Part shown: in pieces, positions 37,761-48,943 of the stretch
How the letters are laid out: each line of letters begins with the position of its first letter
Numbering within the stretch: the stretch's first letter is position 1
NCBI GenBank assembly: GCA_963771985.1
Contig: CAVYVO010000036.1
Location: 387,289-451,288 of the forward strand
Origin: Trebonia sp963771985
Lineage (GTDB): Bacteria > Actinomycetota > Actinomycetes > Streptosporangiales > Streptosporangiaceae
Direction: 5' to 3'
DNA length: 64,000 nucleotides
Notes under the pieces: model-generated
Seen by the model: the letters and a program-made list of their open reading frames with translations, nothing else
What the model was told of the DNA's origin: nothing
Database searches by the model: none
Position numbers and translations under genes: made by a program

Positions 37761-38929
37761 TGACGACGATCGCGCCTGCCGAGGCCGCGGCCCGCGGTTT
37801 CGCCGGAACCTACGGCCGGACACCGGACGTGGTGTGGTCGGCGCCGGGCCGGGTGAACCTGATCGGCGAGCACACCGACTACAACGCCGGCCTGGTGCTG
37901 CCGTTCGCGATCGCGCGGCGCACCGCCGTCGCGGCGTCCCGGCGGGATGACGGGTCGGTGACCGTCACCTCGGCGCTGTACCCCGGGACCGTCGGCGCCC
38001 GCCTGACGCAGATCGCTCCCGGCGCCGTGACCGGGTGGGCCGCCTACCCGCTCGGGGTCGCCTGGGCGCTGACCCAGCTCCGTGACCTGGTTATGCCGGG
38101 CGCCGATCTGTTCATCGCCTCCGAGGTGCCCGCGGGGGGCGGGGTGTCGTCTTCGGCGGCGCTGGAGATCGCCGTCGCCTGCGCGCTGAGCGACCTGTGG
38201 GGCCTGGGCGCGAGCGATCCTGAACTGGCCCACGCGAGCCAGCGGGCGGAGAACGAGATCGCCGGCGCCCCCACCGGGATCATGGACCAGTACGCGTCGC
38301 TGCTCGGCCAGGCCGGCGCGGCGGTGTTCCTGGACTGCCGGAGCGAGCGCACCGAGATCGTGCCGCTGGGCATCGCCGGCGCCGGCCTGGAACTGGTGCT
38401 TGTCGACACCGGCGAGCGGCACGCCCACGCCGACGGCGGCTACGCCGCCCGCCGCGCCTCCTGCGAGAACGCCGCCCGCCAGCTCGGCGTCCCCGCGCTG
38501 CGCGACGTCGGCGTGGATGACCTGCCCCGGATCGCCGGGGTCCTGGACGAGGAGACCTACCGGCGCGTCAGGCACGTGGTCACCGAGAACGCCCGTGTCG
38601 CGGCCACCGTGGCGGCCTTGCGCGCCGGCGATCCGCCCGCCATCGGACCGCTGCTCACCGCCTCCCACGCGTCGATGCGGGACGACTTCGAGATCTCGAC
38701 TCCGGCGCTCGACCGCGCCGTGGACGTAGCGCTGGAGGCCGGCGCGCTCGGCGCGCGGATGACCGGCGGCGGCTTCGGCGGCGCCGCCATCGTCCTCATC
38801 GGCCGCGACCGGACCGCGGCGCTCACCCAGGCGGTCCAGGACGCGTTCCGCGAGGCGGGCTTCCCCGCGCCGCACATCCACCCCGTCACCCCCAGCCCCG
38901 GCGCCCGCCAGGAGCACGGGGCAGCGTGA
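37760..38929 (+). CDS. galK: Galactokinase
   Basis: 389 residues from ATG 37760 (TGATG overlap with the galT stop). It has the galactokinase signature GRVNLIGEHTDYNAGLVLP, the ATP-binding PAGGGVSSSAALEIA, catalytic-base region GIMDQYASLLG and the GHMP motif GARMTGGGFGGAAI. It phosphorylates galactose C1 with ATP, providing substrate for GalT in the Leloir pathway. It is the last gene of the operon, and a hairpin follows two bases after the stop. Confidence 0.95.
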
Positions 38930-38930
38930 T

Positions 38931-38966
38931 CCGCCGCACCCGCAGCGGCCTTCGGACCTGCGGCGG
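38931..38966 (+). terminator. Hairpin after galK
   Basis: CCGCCGCA (38931-38938) pairs with TGCGGCGG (38959-38966), starting immediately after the galK stop; a family 4 palindrome follows at 38969. Confidence 0.5.
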
Positions 38967-38968
38967 GT

Positions 38969-38982
38969 CGATCGCGCAATCG
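38969..38982. repeat. Family 4 palindrome downstream of galK
   Basis: CGATCGCGCAATCG followed by ACCACACTGGAGC, matching the flank of the copy at 51133 (ACCGCACTAGAGC). Confidence 0.7.
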
Positions 38983-39161
38983 ACCACACTGGAGCAACGT
39001 TGCGGAACAACCTGAGTTTGCGGCGTGTCGCGCGAGGCGGCCCGTTCCACCCCCTTATCTCCCGTTACGGGAAGTCCCCGCCCCGCCGCCGTGCCCCCGC
39101 GGCACGCTCAGCAGACGGGTACGCGCGTGTCATGAGCGGCCGTCGGGCAGGCTCGCGCATG

Positions 39162-39207
39162 ATGGTGGATCGAAAGGCACCCTCTGGTGTGCCTTTCGAT
39201 CCACCAT
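39162..39207. repeat. Perfect 19-bp inverted repeat in a gene-free gap
   Basis: ATGGTGGATCGAAAGGCAC at 39162-39180 and its exact complement at 39189-39207, with loop CCTCTGGT. Three more outer pairs form after one mismatch. No T-run follows. The surrounding 38983-39539 holds no supported gene, so the hairpin's purpose is unknown: terminator, processing site or remnant of a mobile element. Confidence 0.85.
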
Positions 39208-39539
39208 GATGACGGACGGACAGCCACTGCCCGGTTCACCCCTTTTTGTCCCCTGCCGGGCGCGGTGCCGCGCGGAGAACTGGCCCGCAGTGCCGCGCCC
39301 TGCGCGCGGAAGCCGTATTCCGGGCATCGCTGCACGGCGGCTGGCCGCAGAGGGCGGGTAAACCACAGCACGGCCCAGGGACACGCCGAACAATCACCTT
39401 GTTCCGGAACGTTGCCTAGTGGTAGTCCGTTGGGGTTCGTCGTGACGTACGCGGCTCCTGCGTCGTCAGTGAACCATGATCGCAATATGCTGAATGGCAT
39501 TGCGCCCTGGTGACACTGAGGCGCGCCCGTCCTGGGCGC

Positions 39540-40286
39540 CTACGGGGTGGCGAAGAAGTCAGTGAGCAGGGTGGCCAGTTCGGCCGGGGCTTCTTCGGCG
39601 ATGTGGTGGCCGCAGTCGACGGACTGACCCCGGACGTCGACGGCCCAGTCGCGCCACATGGCAAGCGGGTCGCCGTAGAGCTCCTCCATGTCATCCCTGG
39701 CGGCCCACAAGTACAGCACCGGGCAGGCGATCCGGCGGCCGGCCGCCTTGTCCGCGTCGTCGTGCTGGCGGTCGATGCCCAGGCCCGCGCGGTAGTCCTC
39801 GACCATGGCATGCACCGTGGCGGGATCATGGATCGCGCGCTTGTAGTCCTCGAACGCTTCCTGGCCCATGTGCTCGGCTGTCGCCGTGTACCAGGCGTCG
39901 GGGTCGGCGCTGACGTACCGTTCGGCGGGCCGCTCGGTCTGGCCGAAGAAGAACCAGTGGTACCAACTGGCCGCGAACCTAGCGTCGCACCGGGCCAGCG
40001 CCTCGCCGATAGGTATCCCCTCCATCAGGCATGCGCGGCGGACCGAACTCGGGTAATCCATGGCCAGCCGCTGGGCGACATACGTCCCGCGGTCGTGTCC
40101 GGCGACGGAGAACCGCTCATGGCCGAGCGCGTGCATCAGCGCCGCGCAGTCGGCGGCCATCGCCCGTTTCGAGTAGGGCGCGTGATCCGGCGTGGTGGGG
40201 GGCTTGGACGACTCGCCGTAGCCACGCAGGTCCGGGCACACCACCCTGAACCGAGGGGCCAGCAGGGCCGTGAATCCCTGGAGCAT
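39540..40286 (-). pseudogene. Alpha/beta hydrolase lacking its N-terminal strand region
   Basis: 248 residues from the ATG at 40286 (MLQGFTALLAPRFRVVCPDLRGYGESSKP). It keeps the nucleophile elbow VAGHDRGTYVAQRLA and the C-terminal CGHHIAEEAP. It lacks the roughly 35-40 residues that normally precede, with the HGYPQ-type oxyanion motif. The family is haloacetate dehalogenase/epoxide hydrolase-like. Immediately upstream, the stop of the DUF72 gene lies 22 bases away, so no room exists for the missing part. The gene looks 5'-deleted at this junction and is probably inactive, though it could still be translated. Confidence 0.75.
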
Positions 40287-40307
40287 GTCACTCGCCTACC
40301 CGCGGCG

Positions 40308-41042
40308 TCAGCGGTCATCCGGCCTTGTGAGCTGGCTGAGGGTGGCGGCGTCCGCGATGGCGGCGGCGTTCTGGTCATTGTTGAAGTAGGCGTAGACGGG
40401 CGCGCCGGACGGCCAGGTCCGGGCGATGAGGTCCGCCCACGACCCGAGCGCCCGCTCCCCGTACCGCGGCCATGGGTCGGCGGCCCCCTCGTGGAAGCGC
40501 ACGTACCCCCAGCCAGCGGTCCGCCACAGCGGGGTCACCGGCTCGCCGCGGCGGTCCGCCCAGCACAGCGCCGCGCCGCGGGCGGCCAGTACCGCCTGGA
40601 TGGCGTCGGTCCACCACGACGGGTGCCGCGGCTCGACCGCGACCCGGACGTCCGCAGGGAATCTCGCCAGGCAGTCGTCGAGCAGTGCCGGGTCCGCCGC
40701 CAGCGTGGGCGGCAGCTGCAGGAGCACGGGTCCGAGCTTGCCGCCGAGGCCGCCGAAGGCGTCGAGCATCCGCCGTACGGGTTCGGCCGGGTCGCGGAGC
40801 CGCCGCACGTGGGTGAGATAGCGGCTGGCCTTGACCGCCATCACGAAGTCGTCCGGTATTCGCTCGCGCCACTGGTCGAAGGTGTCCCTGGCGGGCAGCC
40901 GGTAGAAAGCGCCGTTGTTCTCCACCGTGGTGAACTTCCCGGCGTAGTACTCGAGCCACCGACGCTGCGGCACGTCCCGGGGGTAGAAAGCGCCACGCCA
41001 GTCCTGGTACTGCCAGCCAGACGTGCCGACGATGACGGCCAT
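40308..41042 (-). CDS. DUF72 family protein (YecE-like)
   Basis: 244 residues from ATG 41042. DUF72 landmarks: IVGTSGWQYQDWRGAFYP at the start, VENNGAFYRLPARDTFDQWRERIPDDFVMAVKASRYLTH, LGPVLLQLPPTL, VAVEPRHPSWW, YVRFHEG and VYAYFNNDQNAAAIADA. These build a TIM-barrel fold with unknown reaction. The length is normal. It lies 20 bases downstream of the next minus-strand dehydrogenase gene and may share its transcript. Confidence 0.92.
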   Translation of the reverse strand: MAVIVGTSGWQYQDWRGAFYPRDVPQRRWLEYYAGKFTTVENNGAFYRLPARDTFDQWRERIPDDFVMAVKASRYLTHVRRLRDPAEPVRRMLDAFGGLGGKLGPVLLQLPPTLAADPALLDDCLARFPADVRVAVEPRHPSWWTDAIQAVLAARGAALCWADRRGEPVTPLWRTAGWGYVRFHEGAADPWPRYGERALGSWADLIARTWPSGAPVYAYFNNDQNAAAIADAATLSQLTRPDDR

Positions 41043-41062
41043 AGCGGAGATCGCTACCCAGT

Positions 41063-41971
41063 TCAGCCGCGGTTAAGGCCGTCGTCCCACCATGCCTGGT
41101 GCGCCTTCGAGTGGTCCGCCGCCGCCCCGACGCGGCCGAGCGCCTTCGTCCAGCGTTCGCCGGTCAGCGCGATCGCGGGCGCGTCGGTGCCCGTCGCGGC
41201 GGCGACGCTCGCCGCGATGCGCACGTCCTTGGCGAGCAGGCCGAGCGCGAACCCGGTGCCGTACCGGCCGGTCAGCACTTCGCCGCCGAAGACCACCTCG
41301 CTGACGAAGCTCCGCCCGGTGGAGGCGTTGATGATGTCGATCATGGTCCCCGGGTCAAGGCCGAACCGGCTGCCCGCCGTCAGCGCCTCGGCGGTCGCGC
41401 AGTACGTCGCGGCGGCCACGACGTTGTTCAGCGCCTTCATCGCGTGCCCGGTGCCGAGACCGCCGGTCGCGAACTGCCTGGCGGGATCCCCGAGAACGCG
41501 CAGCACGGGCTGCGCCCGCGCGACGTCGGCCGGCGCGCCGCCGACCATGAGGGACAGCTCGCCGGTAACCGCCCGCGGCACGCCGCCCGAGACGGGGGCG
41601 TCCACCACGTGCACGCCGGAACGCGCGAGCTCGCTGGCGAGCCGCAGCGTGTCCGAAGGATCAGACGAGCTCATCTCGAGCACCAGCGAGCCGTCCCGCA
41701 GGGCCGAGGCGATTCCCCAGCGCAGCATCGCGTCCCGCACGACGGCGCCGTCCGGGAGCATGGTGACCACGATGTCCGCCGCCGCGAAAGAGCCGGGGGA
41801 CGCGGCGGCGGTCACACCGGGATGTTCGGCGGCGAAGCGCTCTTGGGTCGCCGGCGCGCTGTCGCGCACGACGAGGGGGAACCCGGCCGCGTAGAGGTTC
41901 CGCGCCATCGGCCAGCCCATGTTGCCCAGCCCGACGAACCCCACGGTCAACTGCTGCTTCGGAGTACTCAT
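41063..41971 (-). CDS. NAD(P)-dependent beta-hydroxyacid dehydrogenase (3-hydroxyisobutyrate dehydrogenase-like)
   Basis: 302 residues from ATG 41971. The Rossmann motif is VGFVGLGNMGWPMARNL at residues 9-25, followed by DIVVTMLPDGAVVRDAML, the substrate-site DAPVSGGVPRAVTGELSLMVGG and the catalytic Lys region GHAMKALNNVV. This family reduces or oxidises small 3-hydroxyacids such as 3-hydroxyisobutyrate or tartronate semialdehyde; the exact one is not readable. It lies just downstream of the cytX-type transporter gene, a 13-base gap, so riboswitch control may extend to it. Confidence 0.88.
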   Translation of the reverse strand: MSTPKQQLTVGFVGLGNMGWPMARNLYAAGFPLVVRDSAPATQERFAAEHPGVTAAASPGSFAAADIVVTMLPDGAVVRDAMLRWGIASALRDGSLVLEMSSSDPSDTLRLASELARSGVHVVDAPVSGGVPRAVTGELSLMVGGAPADVARAQPVLRVLGDPARQFATGGLGTGHAMKALNNVVAAATYCATAEALTAGSRFGLDPGTMIDIINASTGRSFVSEVVFGGEVLTGRYGTGFALGLLAKDVRIAASVAAATGTDAPAIALTGERWTKALGRVGAAADHSKAHQAWWDDGLNRG

Positions 41972-41984
41972 GCCTCGATTCTGA

Positions 41985-43397
41985 TCACGCCGCGGGCCCG
42001 CGGCCAGGGTCTCCTGGCCGCGGGCCGCTGCCACGGCGGCTCCCTCGCGTAAGCGCCCCGGTCAGGAGCGTGAGCACGCCGGCTACGCAGAACGACAGGA
42101 TCGACGCCGACATCCAGCTCGCCGGGGTGAAGCCGATGCCGCGGCCGACCGACGTCCACACCGAGACCCACCAGGACACGTATCCGGGGTTGATGAGCTG
42201 GTAGGTGACGAAGCCCGCGGCCCAGGGAAGCAGCATCAGCCAGCGCGAGCGGGCGGCCGCCGACAGGTCCCACCGCCCCTTGGACACGACGAAGTAGTCC
42301 GCGATCAGGACCGCCGTCATCGGCACGAACACCGAGCCGATCAGGGTCAGGAAGTTCTCGTAGTCGGCGATGTTGAGCCACAGGGCGCCCGCCGTGGTCA
42401 CCACGGCGATCGCGCCCGCCAGGATCCGCCGGTCCCACAGCGGACGCAGGTTCTGCGTCGAGACCGCGGTGGAGTAGACGTTGGCGAACGACTGGTCGAG
42501 TTCCCGCGTGGCCAGGATGGCAAAGGCCAGCGAGCCCGCCGGCAGCGCGATGAACGCGCCGTAGATGTCGGCCGGGTCGCGCGCGACCGTGAGCAGCGCG
42601 AGCAGGCCGATGACGTAGCAGAGCACCTGGGTGAGGCTGTAGCCGGCCAGCGTGCCGGCGAACGCGGCGCGCGGGCTGCGCGAGTGCCTGGTGTAGTCGG
42701 CGGCCAGCGGCGCGAACGAGACGGCGACGGCGACCACCGTGTCGGTGGCGGCCCAGTAGCCGGTCCAGGTCCCGTCCGTGAAGCCCGGCAGCGGGTGCCG
42801 GATGAGCTGTACGAACAGGTAGCACAAGACGATGAGGACCGCGATCGTCGCGTACCGGCGGAGCACCCGGATGGCGCCGAGCGGCCGGATCGTCAGCAGC
42901 CCCGTGGCCATCCCCGCGATCAGGACGTATCCCCACTTCGGCAGGGCGGGCGCGATCGTATGCGCCGCCGTCGCGATCGTCACCAGCTCGAAAACCCCCC
43001 AGCCCAGGCACTGCACGATGTTGAGCACTGTCGGGAGGTAGGACAGCCGTGCCCCGAACAGCCCGCGCAGCAGCACCATGGCGGGCGCGCCGGTCCTCGC
43101 GCCGGGCAGCGCGGCCAGCGCGAGCGCGGCCGTGCCGAGCAGGGTGCCCGCCACGATCGCGGTCAGCGCGGCGGCCATGGAAAGCTCCGGGGTCCCCGTG
43201 CCGCCGGGCTGCAGCACGAAGATAGCCCCGGTGAAGCCGAGCAGGCTCACGCCGAGGTTGCCCCAGAGCCCGAACTGGTCGAGCAGGCTCAGCGCCTGCG
43301 GCACTGGCTCGGCCAGCGTCCGCGCGACCTCCGAATGACGGTCGCCGGGCACGGTGACGAAGGGGTCTTTCGCGGTGCTTGACGTGGTCGCCGACAC
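41985..43397 (-). CDS. cytX: NCS1 transporter, CytX-like hydroxymethylpyrimidine permease
   Basis: 470 residues from GTG 43397; the AGGGAGG ribosome site at 43403-43409 is part of the riboswitch end. Twelve TM segments are visible. FGLWGNLGVSLLGFTGAIFVLQPGGTG, VSFAPLAADYTRHSRSP and DYENFLTLIGSVFVPMTAVLIADYF are NCS1 (nucleobase:cation symporter) blocks. The upstream thiamine pyrophosphate riboswitch makes the thiamine precursor HMP the probable substrate, rather than cytosine. It imports the pyrimidine across the cytoplasmic membrane. Confidence 0.88.
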   Translation of the reverse strand: MSATTSSTAKDPFVTVPGDRHSEVARTLAEPVPQALSLLDQFGLWGNLGVSLLGFTGAIFVLQPGGTGTPELSMAAALTAIVAGTLLGTAALALAALPGARTGAPAMVLLRGLFGARLSYLPTVLNIVQCLGWGVFELVTIATAAHTIAPALPKWGYVLIAGMATGLLTIRPLGAIRVLRRYATIAVLIVLCYLFVQLIRHPLPGFTDGTWTGYWAATDTVVAVAVSFAPLAADYTRHSRSPRAAFAGTLAGYSLTQVLCYVIGLLALLTVARDPADIYGAFIALPAGSLAFAILATRELDQSFANVYSTAVSTQNLRPLWDRRILAGAIAVVTTAGALWLNIADYENFLTLIGSVFVPMTAVLIADYFVVSKGRWDLSAAARSRWLMLLPWAAGFVTYQLINPGYVSWWVSVWTSVGRGIGFTPASWMSASILSFCVAGVLTLLTGALTRGSRRGSGPRPGDPGRGPAA

Positions 43398-43401
43398 GGC
43401 A

Positions 43402-43490
43402 GCCTCCCTACGCCGGCATTATCCGGACAGGTTCAGACGGTCGGTGGCGCGTCAGCCACCCTCTCAGCCCGGTTAGTCCGAGCTCCCGTG
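43402..43490 (-). promoter_or_regulatory. TPP riboswitch (THI box)
   Basis: On the minus strand the region reads CGGGAGCTCGG, then CTGAGAGGGTGG, GACCGTCTGAACCTGTCCGG, ATAATGCCGGCGTAGGGAG. The CTGAGAG and GAACCTG-N-CGGATAATGCC blocks are the conserved TPP-binding core. The last AGGGAG overlaps the ribosome site of the cytX start at 43397, so ligand binding should hide it (translational control). Confidence 0.95.
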
Positions 43491-43536
43491 CGTATGCAGT
43501 TCACCCCGATGTTACCCGGCAAACAACGAAAAGCAG

Positions 43537-43582
43537 ACTTATAAGGTCAGATTGACAAGCCTAGACTTATAAATCTAGGTTT
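43537..43582 (+). promoter_or_regulatory. Promoter and MarR-type operator
   Basis: TTGACA at 43553-43558 with TAGGTT 18 bases on (43577-43582) makes a plausible promoter. The 20-bp palindrome CCTAGACTTATAAATCTAGG (43561-43580) fills its spacer. A half-site AGACTTATAA also occurs at 43537-43546. The sites lie 7 bases before the marR start, so the mRNA may be nearly leaderless. Autorepression by MarR is the likely control. Confidence 0.75.
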
Positions 43583-43587
43583 AATAC

Positions 43588-44028
43588 ATGCCGCACGAAC
43601 CGGATCCCGCCGAGGTCGCCGCCGCGCTGCAGGTCAGCATCGGCCTGTTCATCCGCCGGCTGCGCCAGGGGCCCGTGCAGGACGAGCTGACGCTGCCGGA
43701 GTTCGAGGCCCTGTCGCGACTGGACCGCGCCGGCTCGGCCACGCCCAGCGAGCTGGCGCGCGCCGAGCAGATCAGCCCGCAGGCCATGGGCGCCACGCTG
43801 GGGGCGCTGGCCGGACGCGGGCTCGTCGGCCGCCGCCCGGACCCCGGCGACGGCAGGCGGACCGTGCTGTCGCTGACCGAGGCCGGACGGCAGGTGGTGC
43901 GCAGCAAGCGGACCGCCCGCACCCGGCAGCTGGCCAAGGCGCTGTCCGACGGGTTCACCCGCACGGAACTCGACGTCCTGCTGGCGGCGGCGCCGCTGAT
44001 CGAACGCCTGGCGGAGAGCCTGGGATGA
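43588..44028 (+). CDS. MarR family transcriptional regulator
   Basis: 146 residues from ATG 43588. It has the winged helix core LTLPEFEALSRLDRAGSATPSELARAEQISPQAMGATLGALAGRGLVGRRPDPGDGRRTVLSLT, including the DxxDxR-like wing. It overlaps the downstream MFS gene by ATGA and follows a palindromic operator. It probably represses its own operon until a drug or metabolite binds. Confidence 0.92.
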   Translation: MPHEPDPAEVAAALQVSIGLFIRRLRQGPVQDELTLPEFEALSRLDRAGSATPSELARAEQISPQAMGATLGALAGRGLVGRRPDPGDGRRTVLSLTEAGRQVVRSKRTARTRQLAKALSDGFTRTELDVLLAAAPLIERLAESLG

Positions 44029-45431
44029 CGACGAAACAGGAAATCGCGAGCCCCGCCGCGACGAACGCCTTCTCCTGGCGGTTCGTCACGCCGATGCTGA
44101 TGGGCTCCGCGCTGAACCCGGTCAATAGCTCGCTCATCGCCACCGCCCTGGTGCCCATCGCCACCGCGATGCACGTGTCCGTCGGACGGACCGCGGTGCT
44201 GGTTTCCGCGCTCTACCTGGCCAGTTCCATCGCCCAGCCGACGGCCGGAAAGCTGTCGGAGGAGTTCGGGCCGCGCCGCGTCTTCCTCACCGGCATCGCG
44301 ATCGTGCTGGCCGGCGGGCTCGTGGGCGGCTTCGCCCAGAACCTGACCACGCTGGTCATCGCGCGTGTCCTGATCGGCGTCGGCACCTCGGCCGGCTATC
44401 CCTCGGCAATGCTCCTCATCCGCCGCCGCGCCGAGCACGCCGACCTCGACGCCCCGCCCGGCAGCGTCCTCGGCGGCCTGGTGATCGCCGGGATGGTCAC
44501 GCCCGCCATCGGGCTGCCGATCGGCGGCGCGCTCGTCGAAGCCTGGGGCTGGCGGGTCACCTTCTTCGTCAACGTGCCGCTCGCCCTGGCCACGCTCGCG
44601 ATGGCCGCCCGCTGGATCCCGCGCGACCCGGCCCCGGACGCCGGCCCGCGCCGCACGATGCGAGAAGTGGCGACGCGGATCGACGCCGCCGGCATCGCCG
44701 GTTTCGCCGTGGCGATGACGGCCCTGCTGGTGTTCCTCATGTCGCTCCCCCGCCCCGACTGGCCCGCGCTCGCCGTGGCGGTCGTCGCCGGCGCCGCCCT
44801 CGTCTGGTGGGAGCTGCGGGCGAGCCGCCCGTTCTTCGACGTACACCTGCTGGCGGCGAACCGGGCGCTCACCCGCACCTACCTGCGCTGGGCGGTGCTC
44901 GCCCTGTGCGTCTACACCGTCCTCTACGGCGTCACCCAGTGGCTCCAGGCGGGACGCGGCCTGTCGTCGCTGGCGGCCGGGCTCGTGCTGCTGCCGATGA
45001 GCGCCGTCTCCAGCGTTATAGCGCGCCCGGTCTCGCGGCGGAACCTGCTGCGCACTCCCCTGATCATCGCTGCCGTCTCCTGCCTGGCGGGATCCGCCGG
45101 AGTCCTGCTGCTCACCGGGGCCACGCCGCTGGCCTGGATCGTGGTCGTGACCCTGCTGTTCGGGATCACGCTCGGGACCGGCGCCAGCGCCAACCAGACG
45201 GCCCTGTACACGCAGGTCGCCACGGCGCAGATCGGGACCGCCTCGGGCCTGTTCCGCACGTTCGGCTACCTCGGCTCGATCGGGTCCTCGGCGATCCTCG
45301 CGATCGTCTTCCGCACCAGCGTCAGCGACCACGGCCTGCACGTCATCGCGGTCATCATGACCGCGGTCAGCGCCGTGGCGCTGGTCATCACCCTGGCCGA
45401 CCGCCGGCTCATGTCCGAGAGGAAGAAATAA
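44025..45431 (+). CDS. MFS transporter, drug-efflux type
   Basis: 468 residues from ATG 44025, coupled to marR by the ATGA overlap. MFS motifs: LYLASSIAQPTAGKLSEEFGPRRVFLTG (motif A) and RVLIGVGTSAGYPSAMLLI. GLPIGGALVEAWGWRVTFFVNVP (motif C region) comes next. There are 12-14 TM spans. The combination of MarR plus MFS is a common inducible efflux operon; the compound exported is unknown. A hairpin terminator lies 70 bases after the stop. Confidence 0.92.
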   Translation: MTTKQEIASPAATNAFSWRFVTPMLMGSALNPVNSSLIATALVPIATAMHVSVGRTAVLVSALYLASSIAQPTAGKLSEEFGPRRVFLTGIAIVLAGGLVGGFAQNLTTLVIARVLIGVGTSAGYPSAMLLIRRRAEHADLDAPPGSVLGGLVIAGMVTPAIGLPIGGALVEAWGWRVTFFVNVPLALATLAMAARWIPRDPAPDAGPRRTMREVATRIDAAGIAGFAVAMTALLVFLMSLPRPDWPALAVAVVAGAALVWWELRASRPFFDVHLLAANRALTRTYLRWAVLALCVYTVLYGVTQWLQAGRGLSSLAAGLVLLPMSAVSSVIARPVSRRNLLRTPLIIAAVSCLAGSAGVLLLTGATPLAWIVVVTLLFGITLGTGASANQTALYTQVATAQIGTASGLFRTFGYLGSIGSSAILAIVFRTSVSDHGLHVIAVIMTAVSAVALVITLADRRLMSERKK

Positions 45432-45499
45432 CCGATGCCACTGTCAACGCTGGACGCCAGGCCCTTCACGATGCTCGACGCCTCCCGTTAAAGCGCAGT

Positions 45500-45527
45500 G
45501 CCCGCCTCCGGCACGCCGGGGGCGGGC
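45500..45527. terminator. Bidirectional terminator between converging genes
   Basis: GCCCGCCTCCGG with CACG loop and CCGGGGGCGGGC (one G-T pair) between the MFS gene and the minus-strand small protein gene. Confidence 0.75.
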
Positions 45528-45544
45528 GACGCTGCTCGCGCGGG

Positions 45545-45721
45545 CTACTGCTGCTGGCCCGTCTGCTGGTCGATCTGATTGTCCAGCATGTTCCCGGCGT
45601 CGGTGATCTCGGAGTCGAACTTGTTGCCCGTCTCCTGGTCGGCGACGTTCTCCGCGTCCTTCGTCAGGTCCTGCACCTCGCCTTGGCCCGCGAGCTTTTC
45701 CGCGTCGTCGAAGATGCCCAT
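45545..45721 (-). CDS. Small antitoxin-like protein (Rv0909/MT0933 family)
   Basis: 58 residues from ATG 45721 (MGIFDDAEKLAGQGEVQDLTKDAEN...). An ATG six codons earlier is possible, but family members begin at MG(I/L)FDK. The opening MGIFDDAEKLA and an acidic, Gln-rich helical rest fit the MT0933-like antitoxin family. No toxin gene (COG3832-like START-domain) is beside it. It may instead be a general small stress protein of the CsbD-like style. The function is not certain. Confidence 0.65.
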   Translation of the reverse strand: MGIFDDAEKLAGQGEVQDLTKDAENVADQETGNKFDSEITDAGNMLDNQIDQQTGQQQ

Positions 45722-45760
45722 GCCATACCCCCATTCCATCCAACGTGTGGTGTCCTAAGG

Positions 45761-48556
<2,796 letters not shown>

Positions 48557-48943
48557 TGGTCACTCTGGCCGGCATGTCTACGACGATAACCGGGCCGGGC
48601 TCGCGGGAGCGTTGGCCAAGCGGACAAAAACGCAGCTCCGGACGGCTGCCCCGGCACAGCGAACCGTGCGGACGCGACCGCCAGGACCGTCCCTACGGCT
48701 CTCCCTAGCACATGCAGACCGAGTTGCATGGACAATTCAGCCGAAAACGGACGCGAAAGCATATGGCTCAGGCTGGACGTCGCGCAGAGCGTCCAGCATG
48801 TGAGACGACGCGGTTTGGGCGGACGACGACGGACGGCTCGCGGTTCTCGAGTATTTTGATGCGCGTTTAACTAGCTGTCGGATGTGGCTTGGGTGACACC
48901 CGTAGGTTCTGTGCGTCTTCGAACGAACCTGGAGGTTCCAACC
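48557..48943. other. Divergent intergenic region
   Basis: 387 bases between the pab fusion and phospholipase C genes. No conserved motif, repeat or gene is recognised; promoters for both genes should be here. Confidence 0.5.
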
